Made by a program: the position numbers and the translations under genes
Shown: one piece after another, positions 16,118 through 25,832 of the stretch
Layout of the letters: every line of letters begins with the position of its first letter
Position numbering within the stretch: the stretch's first letter is position 1
Source of the DNA: Halobacteria archaeon HArc-gm2
GTDB lineage: Archaea; Halobacteriota; Halobacteria; Halobacteriales; Haloarculaceae
Length of the DNA: 64,000 bases
Reading direction: 5' to 3'
Assembly: GCA_025517465.1 (NCBI GenBank)
Contig: JAOPKE010000009.1
Location: 1 to 64,000, forward strand
The notes under the pieces: generated by a model
Seen by the model: only the letters and a program-made list of their open reading frames with translations
Told to the model about the DNA's origin: nothing
Databases searched by the model: none

Positions 16118-16690
16118 TCAGGCCACCGCCTCGACGACGACGGTGTCGAGTAGTTCGTCGCCGTCGCCGACGCCTTCACCGCGCGTGTCGATCTGGAGGC
16201 TGACGTAGACGCTCTCGCCGGGACTCAGCGTCACGTCGTTGCCGGAGCCGTCGATCCGGGCCGTCGATCCGTTGCTCTCGTCGTACGGATCGCTCGCGCC
16301 CTGGGCGTCGTTGGCGAAGAAGCAGACCAGACCGCTGTTGTCACCGGACTTGGCGATGGAGACGTCGACCGACTGGGTCCCCTGGTTCTCGACAACGAAC
16401 AGGTCGTCGATGCGCGTGAGCGCGTCCGGGTTCACGCCTTCACCGCCGGCCGCGGTGCTGTTGCTCGGATCGAGGGTGATGCCCAGCGTGCCGGAACTCC
16501 CGTCGTCGGTGACGTACGGAGCGTTCGGCCCGCCGGCCCCCTCGAGCCGGAGGTACGCGGAGGCGTCCGACGCGACTTCCACGTCGACGTCCCGACTGGC
16601 CGTCACGCTCGTGAACGCGCCAGTCCCCATTGCAGCCGCCGAGCCGGCGGCGAGCGATCCCACACCTATCATGAATTTGCGTCGTTGCAT
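16118..16690 (-). CDS. DUF1102 secreted protein A (TasA/AbpA-like candidate)
   Basis: The 190-residue protein starts MQRRKFMIGVGSLAAGSAAA and continues TGAFTSVTASRDVDVEVASDASAYLRL, closely matching its operon partner. The middle holds GGEGVNPDALTRI and FVVENQGTQSVDV, and the end carries LSPGESVYVSLQIDTRG, a beta-sandwich pattern. It is the first gene of a five-gene minus-strand unit (16690 to 12491) with 14 bp to the next gene. Two paralogues could be a major and a minor subunit. Distinct SipW-type signal peptides would explain the private signal peptidase. Confidence 0.85.
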   Translation of the reverse strand: MQRRKFMIGVGSLAAGSAAAMGTGAFTSVTASRDVDVEVASDASAYLRLEGAGGPNAPYVTDDGSSGTLGITLDPSNSTAAGGEGVNPDALTRIDDLFVVENQGTQSVDVSIAKSGDNSGLVCFFANDAQGASDPYDESNGSTARIDGSGNDVTLSPGESVYVSLQIDTRGEGVGDGDELLDTVVVEAVA

Positions 16691-17090
16691 TGGTACTCAC
16701 ACCTGATTTCGACCACACCCCCCTGACCCGTACTGACGCGGGCCGTCCGCGATTCGTTTCGCGGGTGAGTGTGCACTTTCGTCGACGACCCCACACCCCA
16801 TTGTATCGAGCCGCCGGAACGAAGCGGCCCGATCGTATCGGTCGGTCTGAACCGGCGCGCCAGGGCATATCACCCGGCCTGAAGCGGCCGAAGGACGTGC
16901 CAGAACGGACCGCAGGGGGAGTCGTACCAGCGAACTGGTGGCTCTCCGTCCAGTCTTTCACCATCGCAGACCAGTTCCAGCGTCCGACCCGGCCCGACGG
17001 CTGTCAGCAGCCGCGGCGAGCGGCGTTTTTCGTACTAACCCCCCAACTTATATTTACAGGATCTATACTGTAATTTGGTGAGGGGTGGTC
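16691..17090. promoter_or_regulatory. 400-bp divergent intergenic region
   Basis: This lies between the divergent DUF1102 operon and the winged-helix gene. It is lower in coding character than its flanks. A perfect inverted repeat TTACAG-N8-CTGTAA (17054-17073) sits 18 bp before the winged-helix ATG and downstream of a TATA-like AACTTATATTT. This is the best operator candidate. Elsewhere only short imperfect repeats are visible. Confidence 0.5.
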
Positions 17091-17681
17091 ATGAGTAAAT
17101 CAGTACAGCCATCGGGTTCGATAGGGATCGAGAGCGGGTCTGAGGGCGTCTCGCACGACCAGGGGTTCGACCTGCTGAGTAACCATCGCAGACGATACGT
17201 CCTCTACTATCTCCACGAGCGCGACCAGCGCGCGGAGCTGGGGGAACTCGCCGAGATCGTCGCCGCGTGGGAGAACGAGGTGAGCCTCAGCGAGGTTTCC
17301 TCGGCCGATCGGAAACGGGTGTACACCTCGCTCCAGCAGGTTCACCTGCCGCGCATGGACGACCTGGGGGTCGTCGAGTTCGACGACCGCGAGGGAACGG
17401 TCCGGCTGGGGCCCGCGTCGGACGACCTCGACGTGTACATGGAGGTCGTCACCGGCGCTGACGTCCCGTGGAGCCAGTTCTACCTCGGGCTGAGCGTCCT
17501 CAACGTCGCACTACTGGCGGCCGCGGGTGCGGACCTCGTCCCCCTGACGGCGTTCCCGGACATCGCCTGGGGCGCGTTCGCGACGACGACGGTCCTCGTC
17601 GCCTCGGTCGTCCACACGTACTACAACCGCACCGAGATGCGGCTGGGGTCGACCGAGCGGCCCGCCGAGCTAGACGGATGA
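17091..17681 (+). CDS. winged-helix (DUF7344-like) regulator with C-terminal membrane helices
   Basis: The 196-residue protein has an N-terminal winged helix (about 20-110): FDLLSNHRRRYVLYYLHER, a recognition region around VSSADRKRVYTSLQQVHLPRM, and a wing DLGVVEFDDREGTVRLG. Two membrane helices follow (about 137-157 and 163-182). This is the haloarchaeal DUF7344-type layout also seen in the soluble protein at 59693. It is probably a membrane-tethered DNA-binding regulator of the divergent DUF1102 operon. The ATG at 17091 was chosen over the GTG two codons upstream. Its stop overlaps the next ATG. Confidence 0.8.
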   Translation: MSKSVQPSGSIGIESGSEGVSHDQGFDLLSNHRRRYVLYYLHERDQRAELGELAEIVAAWENEVSLSEVSSADRKRVYTSLQQVHLPRMDDLGVVEFDDREGTVRLGPASDDLDVYMEVVTGADVPWSQFYLGLSVLNVALLAAAGADLVPLTAFPDIAWGAFATTTVLVASVVHTYYNRTEMRLGSTERPAELDG

Positions 17682-18232
17682 CCCGACGCCGACCGGTCGC
17701 GGTGCTCGCGCTCGCCGTCTCGCTGGTCCTGGTGACGAGCAGCGGCGGGTTCACGACCGCGGCGAGCGAGCGAACCGTCCAGATCGCCTCCGGTGCCGAC
17801 GACAGCGCCCTGCTGACGGTGGAGTCGGCGGCGCCGGAGCTGCCGAACGGCAACCACCGGGACGTCACCCTGCTGACGATCACCAACCGGTTCCCGGCGG
17901 CCATCGTGGACGTCGACGCGTCGGTGCGTTCGGCGGGGCACCCGTCACCGCCCCGGCTCACCGGCCACGGCGTCCAGCCGCCGCCGACGCCGGTCGGTAT
18001 CGGGGAGTCCGTCGCCGTCACGGCCAGCGTGACCTGCGGGGCCAATCCGCCCGGAAGCGACCGGTTCACGATCCGTCTCGCAGCGACGACTGCGGGCGGG
18101 AGCAGCGTCGAACTGGAGCGAAACGTCACCGTCGTCTGCACGGGCGAGCCCAACCGCGGCGAGAGCGGACGGGACCGGTCGAAACCGGACGGCGCTACCC
18201 GGTCGACATCGAATCCAGGCAACGCCGATTAG
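17678..18232 (+). CDS. secreted beta-sandwich protein
   Basis: The 184-residue protein starts MTRRRPVAVLALAVSLVLVTS, a signal peptide with cleavage likely near residue 26-30. The body (about 35-155) is beta-rich with alternating hydrophobic residues (VTLLTITNRFPAAIVDVDASV and VAVTASVTC) and two cysteines (in TASVTCGANPP and TVVCTG) that could form a disulfide. The C-terminus is low complexity. No family with known function is recognised. It overlaps the regulator by 4 bases and sits opposite the DUF1102 operon, so it is probably part of the same surface system. Confidence 0.7.
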   Translation: MTRRRPVAVLALAVSLVLVTSSGGFTTAASERTVQIASGADDSALLTVESAAPELPNGNHRDVTLLTITNRFPAAIVDVDASVRSAGHPSPPRLTGHGVQPPPTPVGIGESVAVTASVTCGANPPGSDRFTIRLAATTAGGSSVELERNVTVVCTGEPNRGESGRDRSKPDGATRSTSNPGNAD

Positions 18233-18272
18233 TAAGCGACTGTCGGCAGCGGAAGTCGGAACCGTCGCGAGG

Positions 18273-19880
18273 TCACTGCCGTTTGCGGTCGGAGTCGAGG
18301 TCGATGTCCAGTTCGTCGATCTTCGCCTCCCACTCGTCGCGCTTCTCCTGGTGGTCCTCGAGGAACTGCTCCATCAGTTCGGCCGCCTGCTCCTTGCACC
18401 CGCCACAGAGGCGCTCGCCGCCGACGCACTCGTCGTACACCTCCTTGGCGAACTCGTCGTCGTCGCCCGCCAGCAGGTAGGCGTACAGTTCGTACACCGG
18501 ACACTCGTCTGCCTTCCCGCCCTTCTCGCGCTGTTCCTCGGCCGTCGCCCGGCCGCCCGTCGTCGCGGACTTGACCTTGTCGTAGCCGTCCGCGGGGTCG
18601 TCGAGCAGGCTGATGTGGGAGGCCGGAATCGAGGAGGACATCTTCCCGCCGGTCAATCCGGTCATGAACCGGTGGTAGATGGACGACGGCGGCAGGAAGC
18701 CGTAGCCGCCGTGGTCGAGTTCGACCTCGCGAGCCAGTTCCTCGGCCGCCTCGCGGGAAAGTTCGAAGGAGTCGACGTGCTCGTCGTAGACGCGCTTCTC
18801 CCCCTCGACGGCGTCGATGAGCGCCTCGAACGCGTCGTCGGTCGCGTTCCGGTCGAGGAACCGCGTCCGCGGACGGAGCGGCTCCTTGCCCGCGTTCTCG
18901 AGTTTCTCGACGAGTGAGTCGACGGTTGCGGGGTCGCGGCCCGCCGTCTCGTACTGACCGCGGGCGTCCCGGAGCGCCTCGGCGGCGTCCTCGCAACGCA
19001 GGGGGTCAGCGCCGTCGCCTGCGTCGGTGGGTTCGTCCGTGAGGTCCGCGTACAGGTCGTCGAGTATCTCCCGTTCCTCGTCTTCCAGCCCGAAGCCGGC
19101 GTAGGCGCGCGTGACGCCGAAGTAGCGCATCCGCGAAGCGAGATCCCTGGCCAGGCGCATGTGGGGGTCCTGGTCCGGGCCGACGGGGATGACTGTCGGC
19201 TTCGGTTCCTCGAGCTGGGGGTAGAGGATGTCGGCCATCTGCGTGACGACGCTCTGCATGTGGGAGATATCGGTCTCGCCGTCGAAGTCGTAGATGGCGC
19301 CCATCTCGGAGAAGTTCGCCTCGGCGCCGAGTTCGAAGGCCAGGTCCTGGACCTCGCGGTTGTCGGACTGGCGGTACAGCTCGCCCTCGTCGGGGTCGAA
19401 CCCGAGCGCGAGCAGGCTCAGCAGGTAGTTGCGCGAGTGCTCGTCGATCTCGTCCCAGCTGAGGCCGCGGGCGCTGTGGGCCTCCAGATCGGCGATCAGC
19501 GCGTAGGCGTCCCCGCCCTGTTGCTGGTGCCAGATGATCTCGTCGAACACCAGCTTGTGGCCGATGTGGGGGTCGCCGGTGGGCATGAACCCCGAGAGGG
19601 CGGCGAACTCCTCGCCCTCGCGCATCGCCGTCGCGACCGGTCGGTAGTCGCGGTGGCCGAAGATGACGCCGCGGCGCATCAGGTAGTGCGGGTTCGGTAC
19701 CTCCTCGAGGATCTCGTCGAACTCCTCGATGCCGAACTCGGCAAACAGCTTCCGGTAGTCCGACACCGTCGAGGAGCCCCACGGGTCCAGGGCGACGTCG
19801 TCGGCCCCCGCCGCCTCCGTCCCACCGTCAGCAACTGGTTTATGACCGGAACCGTCCCGGTCGGAGTCGTCACGTGTCAT
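18273..19880 (-). CDS. trpS: tryptophan--tRNA ligase
   Basis: The 535-residue class I synthetase charges tRNA-Trp. The nucleotide-binding HIGH element is at 105-108 in SGFMPTGDPHIGHK, and KMSSS lies near 412 in LTGGKMSSSIPAS. A haloarchaeal insertion (about 265-330, acidic, with DALRDARGQYE) separates the halves of the Rossmann fold. Residues 430-515 hold CPVYELYAYLL and CGGCK, as in archaeal/eukaryal TrpRS. The ATG at 19880 is preferred over the TTG one codon upstream. endA lies 54 bp upstream on the same strand. Confidence 0.95.
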   Translation of the reverse strand: MTRDDSDRDGSGHKPVADGGTEAAGADDVALDPWGSSTVSDYRKLFAEFGIEEFDEILEEVPNPHYLMRRGVIFGHRDYRPVATAMREGEEFAALSGFMPTGDPHIGHKLVFDEIIWHQQQGGDAYALIADLEAHSARGLSWDEIDEHSRNYLLSLLALGFDPDEGELYRQSDNREVQDLAFELGAEANFSEMGAIYDFDGETDISHMQSVVTQMADILYPQLEEPKPTVIPVGPDQDPHMRLARDLASRMRYFGVTRAYAGFGLEDEEREILDDLYADLTDEPTDAGDGADPLRCEDAAEALRDARGQYETAGRDPATVDSLVEKLENAGKEPLRPRTRFLDRNATDDAFEALIDAVEGEKRVYDEHVDSFELSREAAEELAREVELDHGGYGFLPPSSIYHRFMTGLTGGKMSSSIPASHISLLDDPADGYDKVKSATTGGRATAEEQREKGGKADECPVYELYAYLLAGDDDEFAKEVYDECVGGERLCGGCKEQAAELMEQFLEDHQEKRDEWEAKIDELDIDLDSDRKRQ

Positions 19881-19934
19881 CAATTAGGCGATATTCGAAC
19901 CGACACGCGCAAAAAGCGTTCGTTTTGCCACCCG

Positions 19935-20966
19935 CTACGGCGTCAGGCGTTCGACGTCGACCCACGAGACGCCCTCGTCGTCGACCAGCGCGAACACCAT
20001 CGTCTTGCGGACGCCGTGGGCCAGGCGGACGTCCAGCGCCAGGTCGCGCGGTTCGAAGACGTGGTCGGCCGGGAGCACGCGGACGAGCAGTTCGGAGTGA
20101 CCCAGGTCGTCGACGGACTCGACGTCGGCGTAGGTCCGGAAGTCGGCGCCGAACTTGAAGCCGGTCTTGGGAACCATTCCCTCCTCGCGCAGGCGTTCGT
20201 ACACGCGCAGGCGACGGTCGAACCGGTCGCCCTCGACCTCCCGGCCGCGCTCGCGGACCGCGTCGGCGCCGCCGTCGACCGAGAGGACGCCCTCGTGGGC
20301 GAGCGACGCTGCCTCGACCAGGGAGAGCTGGACCGCGCCGTCGCCCCCGTCCTGGTCGTCCAGCCGCTGGCCGTAGAAGCCGCGTTCGTACAGTTCGGCC
20401 GGCGGATCCCAGCACAGCACCCGGTCGGCGAGCAGACTCCCCTGGACCGGTGGAATCTCGCTCGCGCTCGTCCCCGAGACTTCAGGCCGGCCGGTTTCGA
20501 GGTAGGTTATCTCGCTCTCCTCGTCGACGACGGCGAGGACGCAGTCGCCGAGCGACTCCGCGGCGACCGACTCGCGCTCGCTGACGACGCAGACGTGGTA
20601 GGCCACCTCGTCGTCCCACGGCCCCTTGCCGCGAGGGTACACCTCGAAGTCGACGGAGCGGTCGTCCACGTCGGCCTCGCGGTTCCCTTCGGTCGGCGCC
20701 GGTCGCGAGAGGTAGAATCCCCGGTCCCGCAGGTCCTTGTAGACGAAGAAGGCCACCTCGGAGACGGCGGCGGAGGCGAGGAACTCCCCGACGTCCATCC
20801 CGTCGACGTCGTCGAGGTCGCCCCGGTACAGCAGGTGGGCCGCCTCGACGGGAGCGAGTTCCAGGGCGCCGCCGTCGACCGGCCGGCCGTAGCCGCGGGC
20901 GTCGTAGAACCGTTCCCGGGCCTGCTTGCCGGCCCGGACCACGTCCCCCGCGAGCGTCGCGTTCAT
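19935..20966 (-). CDS. endA: tRNA-splicing endonuclease
   Basis: The 343-residue enzyme removes introns from pre-tRNAs and pre-rRNAs at bulge-helix-bulge sites. It contains two fused repeats of the endonuclease fold, the arrangement found in euryarchaeal two-repeat homodimers; only the C-terminal repeat is catalytic. The catalytic triad region is VPKTGFKFGADFRTY (Tyr), GHSELLVRV (His) and LAHGVRKTMV (Lys), at about 265-325. The ATG at 20966 removes a nine-residue extension. Adjacency to trpS is meaningful because haloarchaeal tRNA-Trp is known to carry an intron. Confidence 0.93.
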   Translation of the reverse strand: MNATLAGDVVRAGKQARERFYDARGYGRPVDGGALELAPVEAAHLLYRGDLDDVDGMDVGEFLASAAVSEVAFFVYKDLRDRGFYLSRPAPTEGNREADVDDRSVDFEVYPRGKGPWDDEVAYHVCVVSERESVAAESLGDCVLAVVDEESEITYLETGRPEVSGTSASEIPPVQGSLLADRVLCWDPPAELYERGFYGQRLDDQDGGDGAVQLSLVEAASLAHEGVLSVDGGADAVRERGREVEGDRFDRRLRVYERLREEGMVPKTGFKFGADFRTYADVESVDDLGHSELLVRVLPADHVFEPRDLALDVRLAHGVRKTMVFALVDDEGVSWVDVERLTP

Positions 20967-21004
20967 ACCTCGACCCTGCCACCGCGGGACCAAAGCCCCT
21001 GTGT

Positions 21005-21745
21005 TTAGGCGTCGGCCGCGGAGACCGTCTCGCCCTCGCAGGTCGCGTCAAGACAGCGCCGCCCGCTGGCCGTCTCGAACACGGGGAGCCCACAGTCGCA
21101 CGTTCCGACGACGACGCCGGCGGGGAGCGAGAAGCCGGTGTCGCAGTCGGGGTAGTGCTCACAGCCGACCAGCAGGCCGCCCGTCCGGAGGACCCGGAGG
21201 TCGCCGTCACAGGCCGGGCAGTCCCACTCCCGGTCGAAGGCCGCCTTGACCCGCTCGTCGAGGGACTCGCAGTCCCGGTCGAGACACACCTCGAAAGCGC
21301 GCCCGCGCTCGGCCCGCAGCGTCGGGAGGCCACAGTCGTCGCAGCGACTGCCGGTGACGGTGGCGTCCGAGGGAAGCCCGTACCGGGAATCGCAGCCGGA
21401 ACAGGTGACGCCGCCGCTCGACCGGACGAGCGTGCCGGTACAGTCGGGGCAGTCGCCGACCGGGACGCCCGCGCTGGAGGCGGGATAGCGCGCGCTCCCG
21501 TGTTCCTCGTGCGTGACGACCCGGAGCAGTTCGTCGCCGTCACGGGCGGTGACGGCGCCGTCCTCGATGGCGACGCTGTCGGCCCGTGTGAGCCACGCCA
21601 CGGGCTGGTACCCGTCGACGTCGTGGACCAGGACGGTGTTGTCGGGTTTGACCACCACGAGTACGTCGCCGCGTTGCTCGCGTTCGCGGGGTCCCTCGAA
21701 GACGGTCGTACAGTCGCCGGCCATCACACGGATTCCGTCGTGCAT
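21005..21745 (-). CDS. NucS N-terminal domain protein with zinc ribbons
   Basis: The 246-residue protein begins with a stretch like the DNA-binding N-terminal domain of NucS/DUF91 (VMAGDCTTVFEGPREREQRG, then DVLVVVKPDNTVLVHDVDGYQPVAWL, about 7-60). The second half has several Cys4 zinc ribbons: CPDCTGTLV, CDDCGLPTL, CPACDGDLRV with CEHYPDC (topoisomerase I C4 type), and a final CDCGLPVFE. The NucS nuclease domain is absent, so it probably binds rather than cuts DNA. The stop of this gene lies 39 bp from the endA start. Confidence 0.8.
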   Translation of the reverse strand: MHDGIRVMAGDCTTVFEGPREREQRGDVLVVVKPDNTVLVHDVDGYQPVAWLTRADSVAIEDGAVTARDGDELLRVVTHEEHGSARYPASSAGVPVGDCPDCTGTLVRSSGGVTCSGCDSRYGLPSDATVTGSRCDDCGLPTLRAERGRAFEVCLDRDCESLDERVKAAFDREWDCPACDGDLRVLRTGGLLVGCEHYPDCDTGFSLPAGVVVGTCDCGLPVFETASGRRCLDATCEGETVSAADA

Positions 21746-21944
21746 GGCCCGGGCTGGTCCCGTGTTCGTACTTGAAGGTTCGGAGGGATGGGGTTCGAAA
21801 ACGGCGTGGAGAGGCGGAGCGTGGAGGGCCGGGCCGTGGAGGGACGACCCGGAGGAGGGCGGGGACGTCAGGGGTCGGACCGTGGAGAGGTGGTCCGCGG
21901 TGGCCGGGGAGCCACCAGGTTCCGGACTGCCAGTTCGACCGCGT

Positions 21945-22193
21945 TCAGGCCTGGTCGCGATTGTAATCGCGACCGAGGAACAGCGCGGCCGCGTTGAGCG
22001 CGAGGGCGCCCAGGAGGAGGAAGAGCTCCTGTCCGTCGAGTCCACCGTACATCAGCGCGGGGTAGACGAGCGGGATGAGGACGGCGGCCCAGAAGGCGAC
22101 CGTCTCGATGGGGCGCAGGGCGATCGTTCGGAGGGTCTGTACGTCGACGGTGGAGGCGGATCGGTCGAAGCCGAATGGGGACGCGATGGACAT
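21945..22193 (-). CDS. small two-helix membrane protein
   Basis: The 82-residue product starts MSIASPFGFDRSASTVDVQ and has two hydrophobic segments, ETVAFWAAVLIPLVYPALMY (about 29-48) and ELFLLLGALALNAAALFLG (about 55-73). No functional family is recognised. The minus-strand TATA-like TATTATATGG near 22233-22242 lies about 45 bp upstream of this ATG. An upstream in-frame extension was rejected because it crosses that promoter. From 22260 to 22590 no gene or clear structure is seen. Confidence 0.65.
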   Translation of the reverse strand: MSIASPFGFDRSASTVDVQTLRTIALRPIETVAFWAAVLIPLVYPALMYGGLDGQELFLLLGALALNAAALFLGRDYNRDQA

Positions 22194-22591
22194 TGGTGCT
22201 CTCTCCTCACTCACTCCTTGGCACGAATACCCCATATAATAGGTCGACCATTGGCGATAATTCGCTTCGTTTCGGGGAACTATACACCCGATACTCACCT
22301 TTTACCCGCGATCGTTCGAGTTTTTTCACAGCCCCAGAACAGAGTAGACAGTTTATAGGCCATCCTAACGTTGTATCTCTGATGTGGCGTTGGGGAGCGG
22401 TCAGAAGTTGTTCGTGGTGGCTAATTGTCGCGACGGTGGTGCTCGAGTGGTGTCTGAACCCACGGTCGGTGTCGAACCAGTTTCCTGTCCGCTCGTGTGC
22501 GCGAGTCGGTACGTAAACTCCTCGCAGAGAATCGGCCGCAAATCGGGCTGAATTACCGCCCCAGTTATCGGAAGGAAGAATCCGCCGCAAG

Positions 22592-22602
22592 CGGTTAAAT
22601 AG
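22592..22602 (+). promoter_or_regulatory. TATA box of the chemotaxis transducer gene
   Basis: GGTTAAATAGC is centred about 26 bp before the ATG at 22623, so transcription should start at or next to the initiation codon. This supports ATG 22623 over the TTG at 22608. Confidence 0.6.
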
Positions 22603-22622
22603 CGGTATTGACGACGACGTGT

Positions 22623-25600
22623 ATGAATCTGCAGGTCAAGTTGATCGTTCTGTTGTTGACGATATCGCTGGTACCGCTGTCCGGCGTCGGACTGCTCTCT
22701 GCGAACAGCATGGGACAGCTCAACCAGGACGCACAGGCCCAGAGCGGCGACTACCTGCGCGGCGAGATGACGGACCAGCTGAACAACAGCGTCGAGGCGC
22801 GCCAGGAAGGGATCCAGAACCAGATCAACCAGCGCGAGGTCGACGTCAGGTCGCTGTCGGAGTCCTCGACGATGGAGAACTACCTCGCCGCCCAGAACGG
22901 AGAGATGGCACTGGTCCAGGAGACGAGTCAGGCCCAGCTGGGACACATATCGCTGCAGATGAACACCGGCATCGACAGTGCCACGCAGATGGTCCTGGAG
23001 AAGGAGTACGACGGGCGTTCGTGGAATCAGCTGTCGCCGTCCGAGCAACGACAGGTCGAGCGGGACGTCGAGGCGATGATCGGCGGCACTTCGGGCACGG
23101 GAGTCCACTCCAGCGGGACCATGGCCGACGCGTTCCAGCCGGGCTACGTCGGTGAGACTGGGTACGCCTACATCACCGATCTGGAGTCGAACATCGTCGT
23201 CCACCACAGTCTCGACGAGGGACACAACCTCAAGGAGGACAGCGGCGGGACGCTGGTCGTCTTCGAGGACATCAAGAGCCACGTCCAGTCCGACGAGGCG
23301 GTCCGGAACGGCGAGGACTGGGGCATCGCCGAGTACGAGTGGGAGGACACGACCCAGGAGGGGAACCCGGAGATGACGAAGTTCATCGCCTACACCTACT
23401 ACGAGCCCTTCGACTGGATCGTCGCCCCGAGCGTCTACTACCACGAACTCCAGCAGACCGCCGTCGACGACGCCGAGAGCGAGATGGAGAACTCCTTCGA
23501 GCGGTACCTCCAGACGCGGACGGTGACCGTCGGCGACAACGAACGCACCGCCTACGAGGAGATTACGTTCGTCGACGCCGAAGGGTCGGAGATCCTCCAC
23601 GCGGAACGGTCCGGCGGCGACGTCACCACGGGGGCCGACGGCTCGCGGACCTACGCCGACCAGGACTGGTTCGTGATGGCGAAAAACGGTGACCGGGGAG
23701 AGAGCCACTTCGGCGAGATTCGCACGGAGAACGGCCACGAACAGATGCACGTCGCGACGCCGGTGTACCACAACGGCACCTTCGAGGGCGTCGTAGCCGC
23801 CGAGTTCAACTACTCGATCGTCACCGAGACCACGAACCGGGTGACGGTCGGCGAGACCGGCTACCTCTACGTCCTCGACGGCGAGGGCCGGATGGTCAGT
23901 CATCCCGAGCGAGCGATGGTCGAACAGCGAACGAACGTCGCGGAGGGCGAGTACGGCGCCGAACTCGGCGAGATCGCCCAGAGCCGGATGCTGGAAGGCG
24001 AGTCGGGGATGGCGACGTACACGAAGCAGGTCGAGGGCGAGGAGAACGCGACGCAGTACGTCGGATTCGCACCGCTGGACCTGGGGATGAAGCAGTTCAC
24101 GCTCGTGGCGACCGTCCCCGAAGAGGACGTGAACGAACCGATTGCGGCGCTGGGGGCGGTGCTCCAGGGCACGACCGACTCGGCGCGGAACTTCATCCTG
24201 GGGCTGTTCGCCGTCTCGGCGCTCGTGGTCGGTGTGACCGGCTACGCCGCGGCCAGGTACATCTCGCGGCCTATCGAGCAGATCCGTGACCGCGCGACGG
24301 CGATGTCCCGCGGCGAGTTCGACCAGACGGCGGCGATCGACGCGCCCGACGACGAGATCGGCGAGATGGTCGACGCCTTCGAGGCCATGCAGACGAACCT
24401 CAATCGACAGGTCGACCAGATCGAGGCCGTGAGCGAGTCCCTGAGCGAGGGGACGCTGGACGACGACATCGAGACGGACCTGCCCGGGAAGTTCGGGGAG
24501 ATCATGGAGGGGCTCGAAGCCGGCATGAGCCAGCTCGGCGCGAGCTTCGAGGAGATCAGCCGCGCCAGTAGCAACGTCAGTGCGGGGACCCTCGACCAGG
24601 ATCTGCGCACGGACCTGCCGGGCGACTACGGCGAGGTGATGCGCGAACTCGACGGCGGCCTCCAGCAGCTCTCGGACAGCTTCGACCAGCTCCGGCGCGT
24701 GAGTACGGACATGCGGGACGGCCGGCTGGACCAGGACCTCGACACCGACCTCCCCGGCGCGTACGGCGAGGTCATGGCGAACATCGACGAGGGACTGGAC
24801 GCCGTCGACGAGAGCATCGCCCGCGTGCAGGACATCGCCCGGGAAGTGAACAGCGCGAGCAACGAGGTCGCCGCCAGCGCGACCGAGATCGAGGCCGCCA
24901 GCCAGGAGGTCGCCCAGTCCGTCCAGGAGATCTCCAACGGCTCCGACCAGCAGTCCGAGAACCTCCAGGAGGTCGCAAGCGAGATGAACGACATGTCGGC
25001 GACCATCGAGGAGATCGCCTCCTCCTCCGTCGACGTCGCCAACACTGCACAGGAGGCGGCGGCCCGCGCAGAGCGAGGGAGCGACCAGGCCGCCGAGGCC
25101 TCGGCGGAGATCAAGGAGATCGAGGACGAGGCCGACGAGGCGGTCGACCAGGTCGCGGACCTGCAGGCCGAGATGGACGAGATCAGCGAGATCGTCGGGA
25201 TGATCACCGACATCGCCGAGCAGACCAACATGCTCGCGCTCAACGCCTCAATCGAGGCCGCGCGCGCGGGCGAGGCCGGCGAAGGGTTCGCCGTCGTCGC
25301 CGACGAGATCAAGTCCCTGGCGAAGGAGGCCGGGGAGGCGACGGAGGAGGTCGAGACCCTCATCACCGAGATCCAGTCCTCGACCGGCGAGACCGTCGAC
25401 GACATCCAGGGCATGCGCGACCGCGTCCAGAGCGGGGCCGCGACCATCGAGGAGTCCATCGACATGTTCGACGAGGTCGCCGAGGCCGTCGACGAGGCCG
25501 AGGGCGGCGTCCAGGAGATCAGCGACGCCACCGACGACCAGGCCGCCACTACCGAGGAGGTCGTGGCGATGGTCGACGAGGTCAGCACCGTCAGCGAGGA

Positions 25601-25832
25601 GACGGCCGCCGAGGCCAGCAACGTCTCGGCCGCCTCCGAGGAACAGACGAGTTCGCTCACCGGCGTCACGGAGAACGTCCAGTCGGTCGCGGGCCTCGCC
25701 GACGACCTCGAGGAACTGGTCGACGAGTTCGAGGTCAGCGGCGACGGCGCGGACGCGACTGGATCAGCGTCGACTGACGTCGACGGACCCGACCCGACCA
25801 CAGTGGACGACCCGACGGCGGCGGACGACTGA
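22623..25832 (+). CDS. methyl-accepting chemotaxis transducer (dCache, poly-HAMP)
   Basis: The 1,069-residue transducer has a first membrane helix at about 5-27, a large extracellular double-Cache sensor (about 30-520; repeated [28 protein letters not shown] motifs mark the two Cache lobes), a second helix (about 523-545), then HAMP modules in tandem. After the first HAMP, three similar units follow, each with a T-D-L-P-G-x-[FY]-G-E-[IV]-M core. The methylated four-helix region and the conserved signalling tip ([18 protein letters not shown], near 865-885) bind CheA/CheW. It is an Htr-type receptor; the ligand is unknown. Confidence 0.95.
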   Translation: MNLQVKLIVLLLTISLVPLSGVGLLSANSMGQLNQDAQAQSGDYLRGEMTDQLNNSVEARQEGIQNQINQREVDVRSLSESSTMENYLAAQNGEMALVQETSQAQLGHISLQMNTGIDSATQMVLEKEYDGRSWNQLSPSEQRQVERDVEAMIGGTSGTGVHSSGTMADAFQPGYVGETGYAYITDLESNIVVHHSLDEGHNLKEDSGGTLVVFEDIKSHVQSDEAVRNGEDWGIAEYEWEDTTQEGNPEMTKFIAYTYYEPFDWIVAPSVYYHELQQTAVDDAESEMENSFERYLQTRTVTVGDNERTAYEEITFVDAEGSEILHAERSGGDVTTGADGSRTYADQDWFVMAKNGDRGESHFGEIRTENGHEQMHVATPVYHNGTFEGVVAAEFNYSIVTETTNRVTVGETGYLYVLDGEGRMVSHPERAMVEQRTNVAEGEYGAELGEIAQSRMLEGESGMATYTKQVEGEENATQYVGFAPLDLGMKQFTLVATVPEEDVNEPIAALGAVLQGTTDSARNFILGLFAVSALVVGVTGYAAARYISRPIEQIRDRATAMSRGEFDQTAAIDAPDDEIGEMVDAFEAMQTNLNRQVDQIEAVSESLSEGTLDDDIETDLPGKFGEIMEGLEAGMSQLGASFEEISRASSNVSAGTLDQDLRTDLPGDYGEVMRELDGGLQQLSDSFDQLRRVSTDMRDGRLDQDLDTDLPGAYGEVMANIDEGLDAVDESIARVQDIAREVNSASNEVAASATEIEAASQEVAQSVQEISNGSDQQSENLQEVASEMNDMSATIEEIASSSVDVANTAQEAAARAERGSDQAAEASAEIKEIEDEADEAVDQVADLQAEMDEISEIVGMITDIAEQTNMLALNASIEAARAGEAGEGFAVVADEIKSLAKEAGEATEEVETLITEIQSSTGETVDDIQGMRDRVQSGAATIEESIDMFDEVAEAVDEAEGGVQEISDATDDQAATTEEVVAMVDEVSTVSEETAAEASNVSAASEEQTSSLTGVTENVQSVAGLADDLEELVDEFEVSGDGADATGSASTDVDGPDPTTVDDPTAADD

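Noticed and set aside
22207-22590. Minus-strand 127-codon frame upstream of the transducer gene
   Set aside because: Cys/Ser/Arg-rich without acidic bias or domain; it covers the promoters of both flanking genes.
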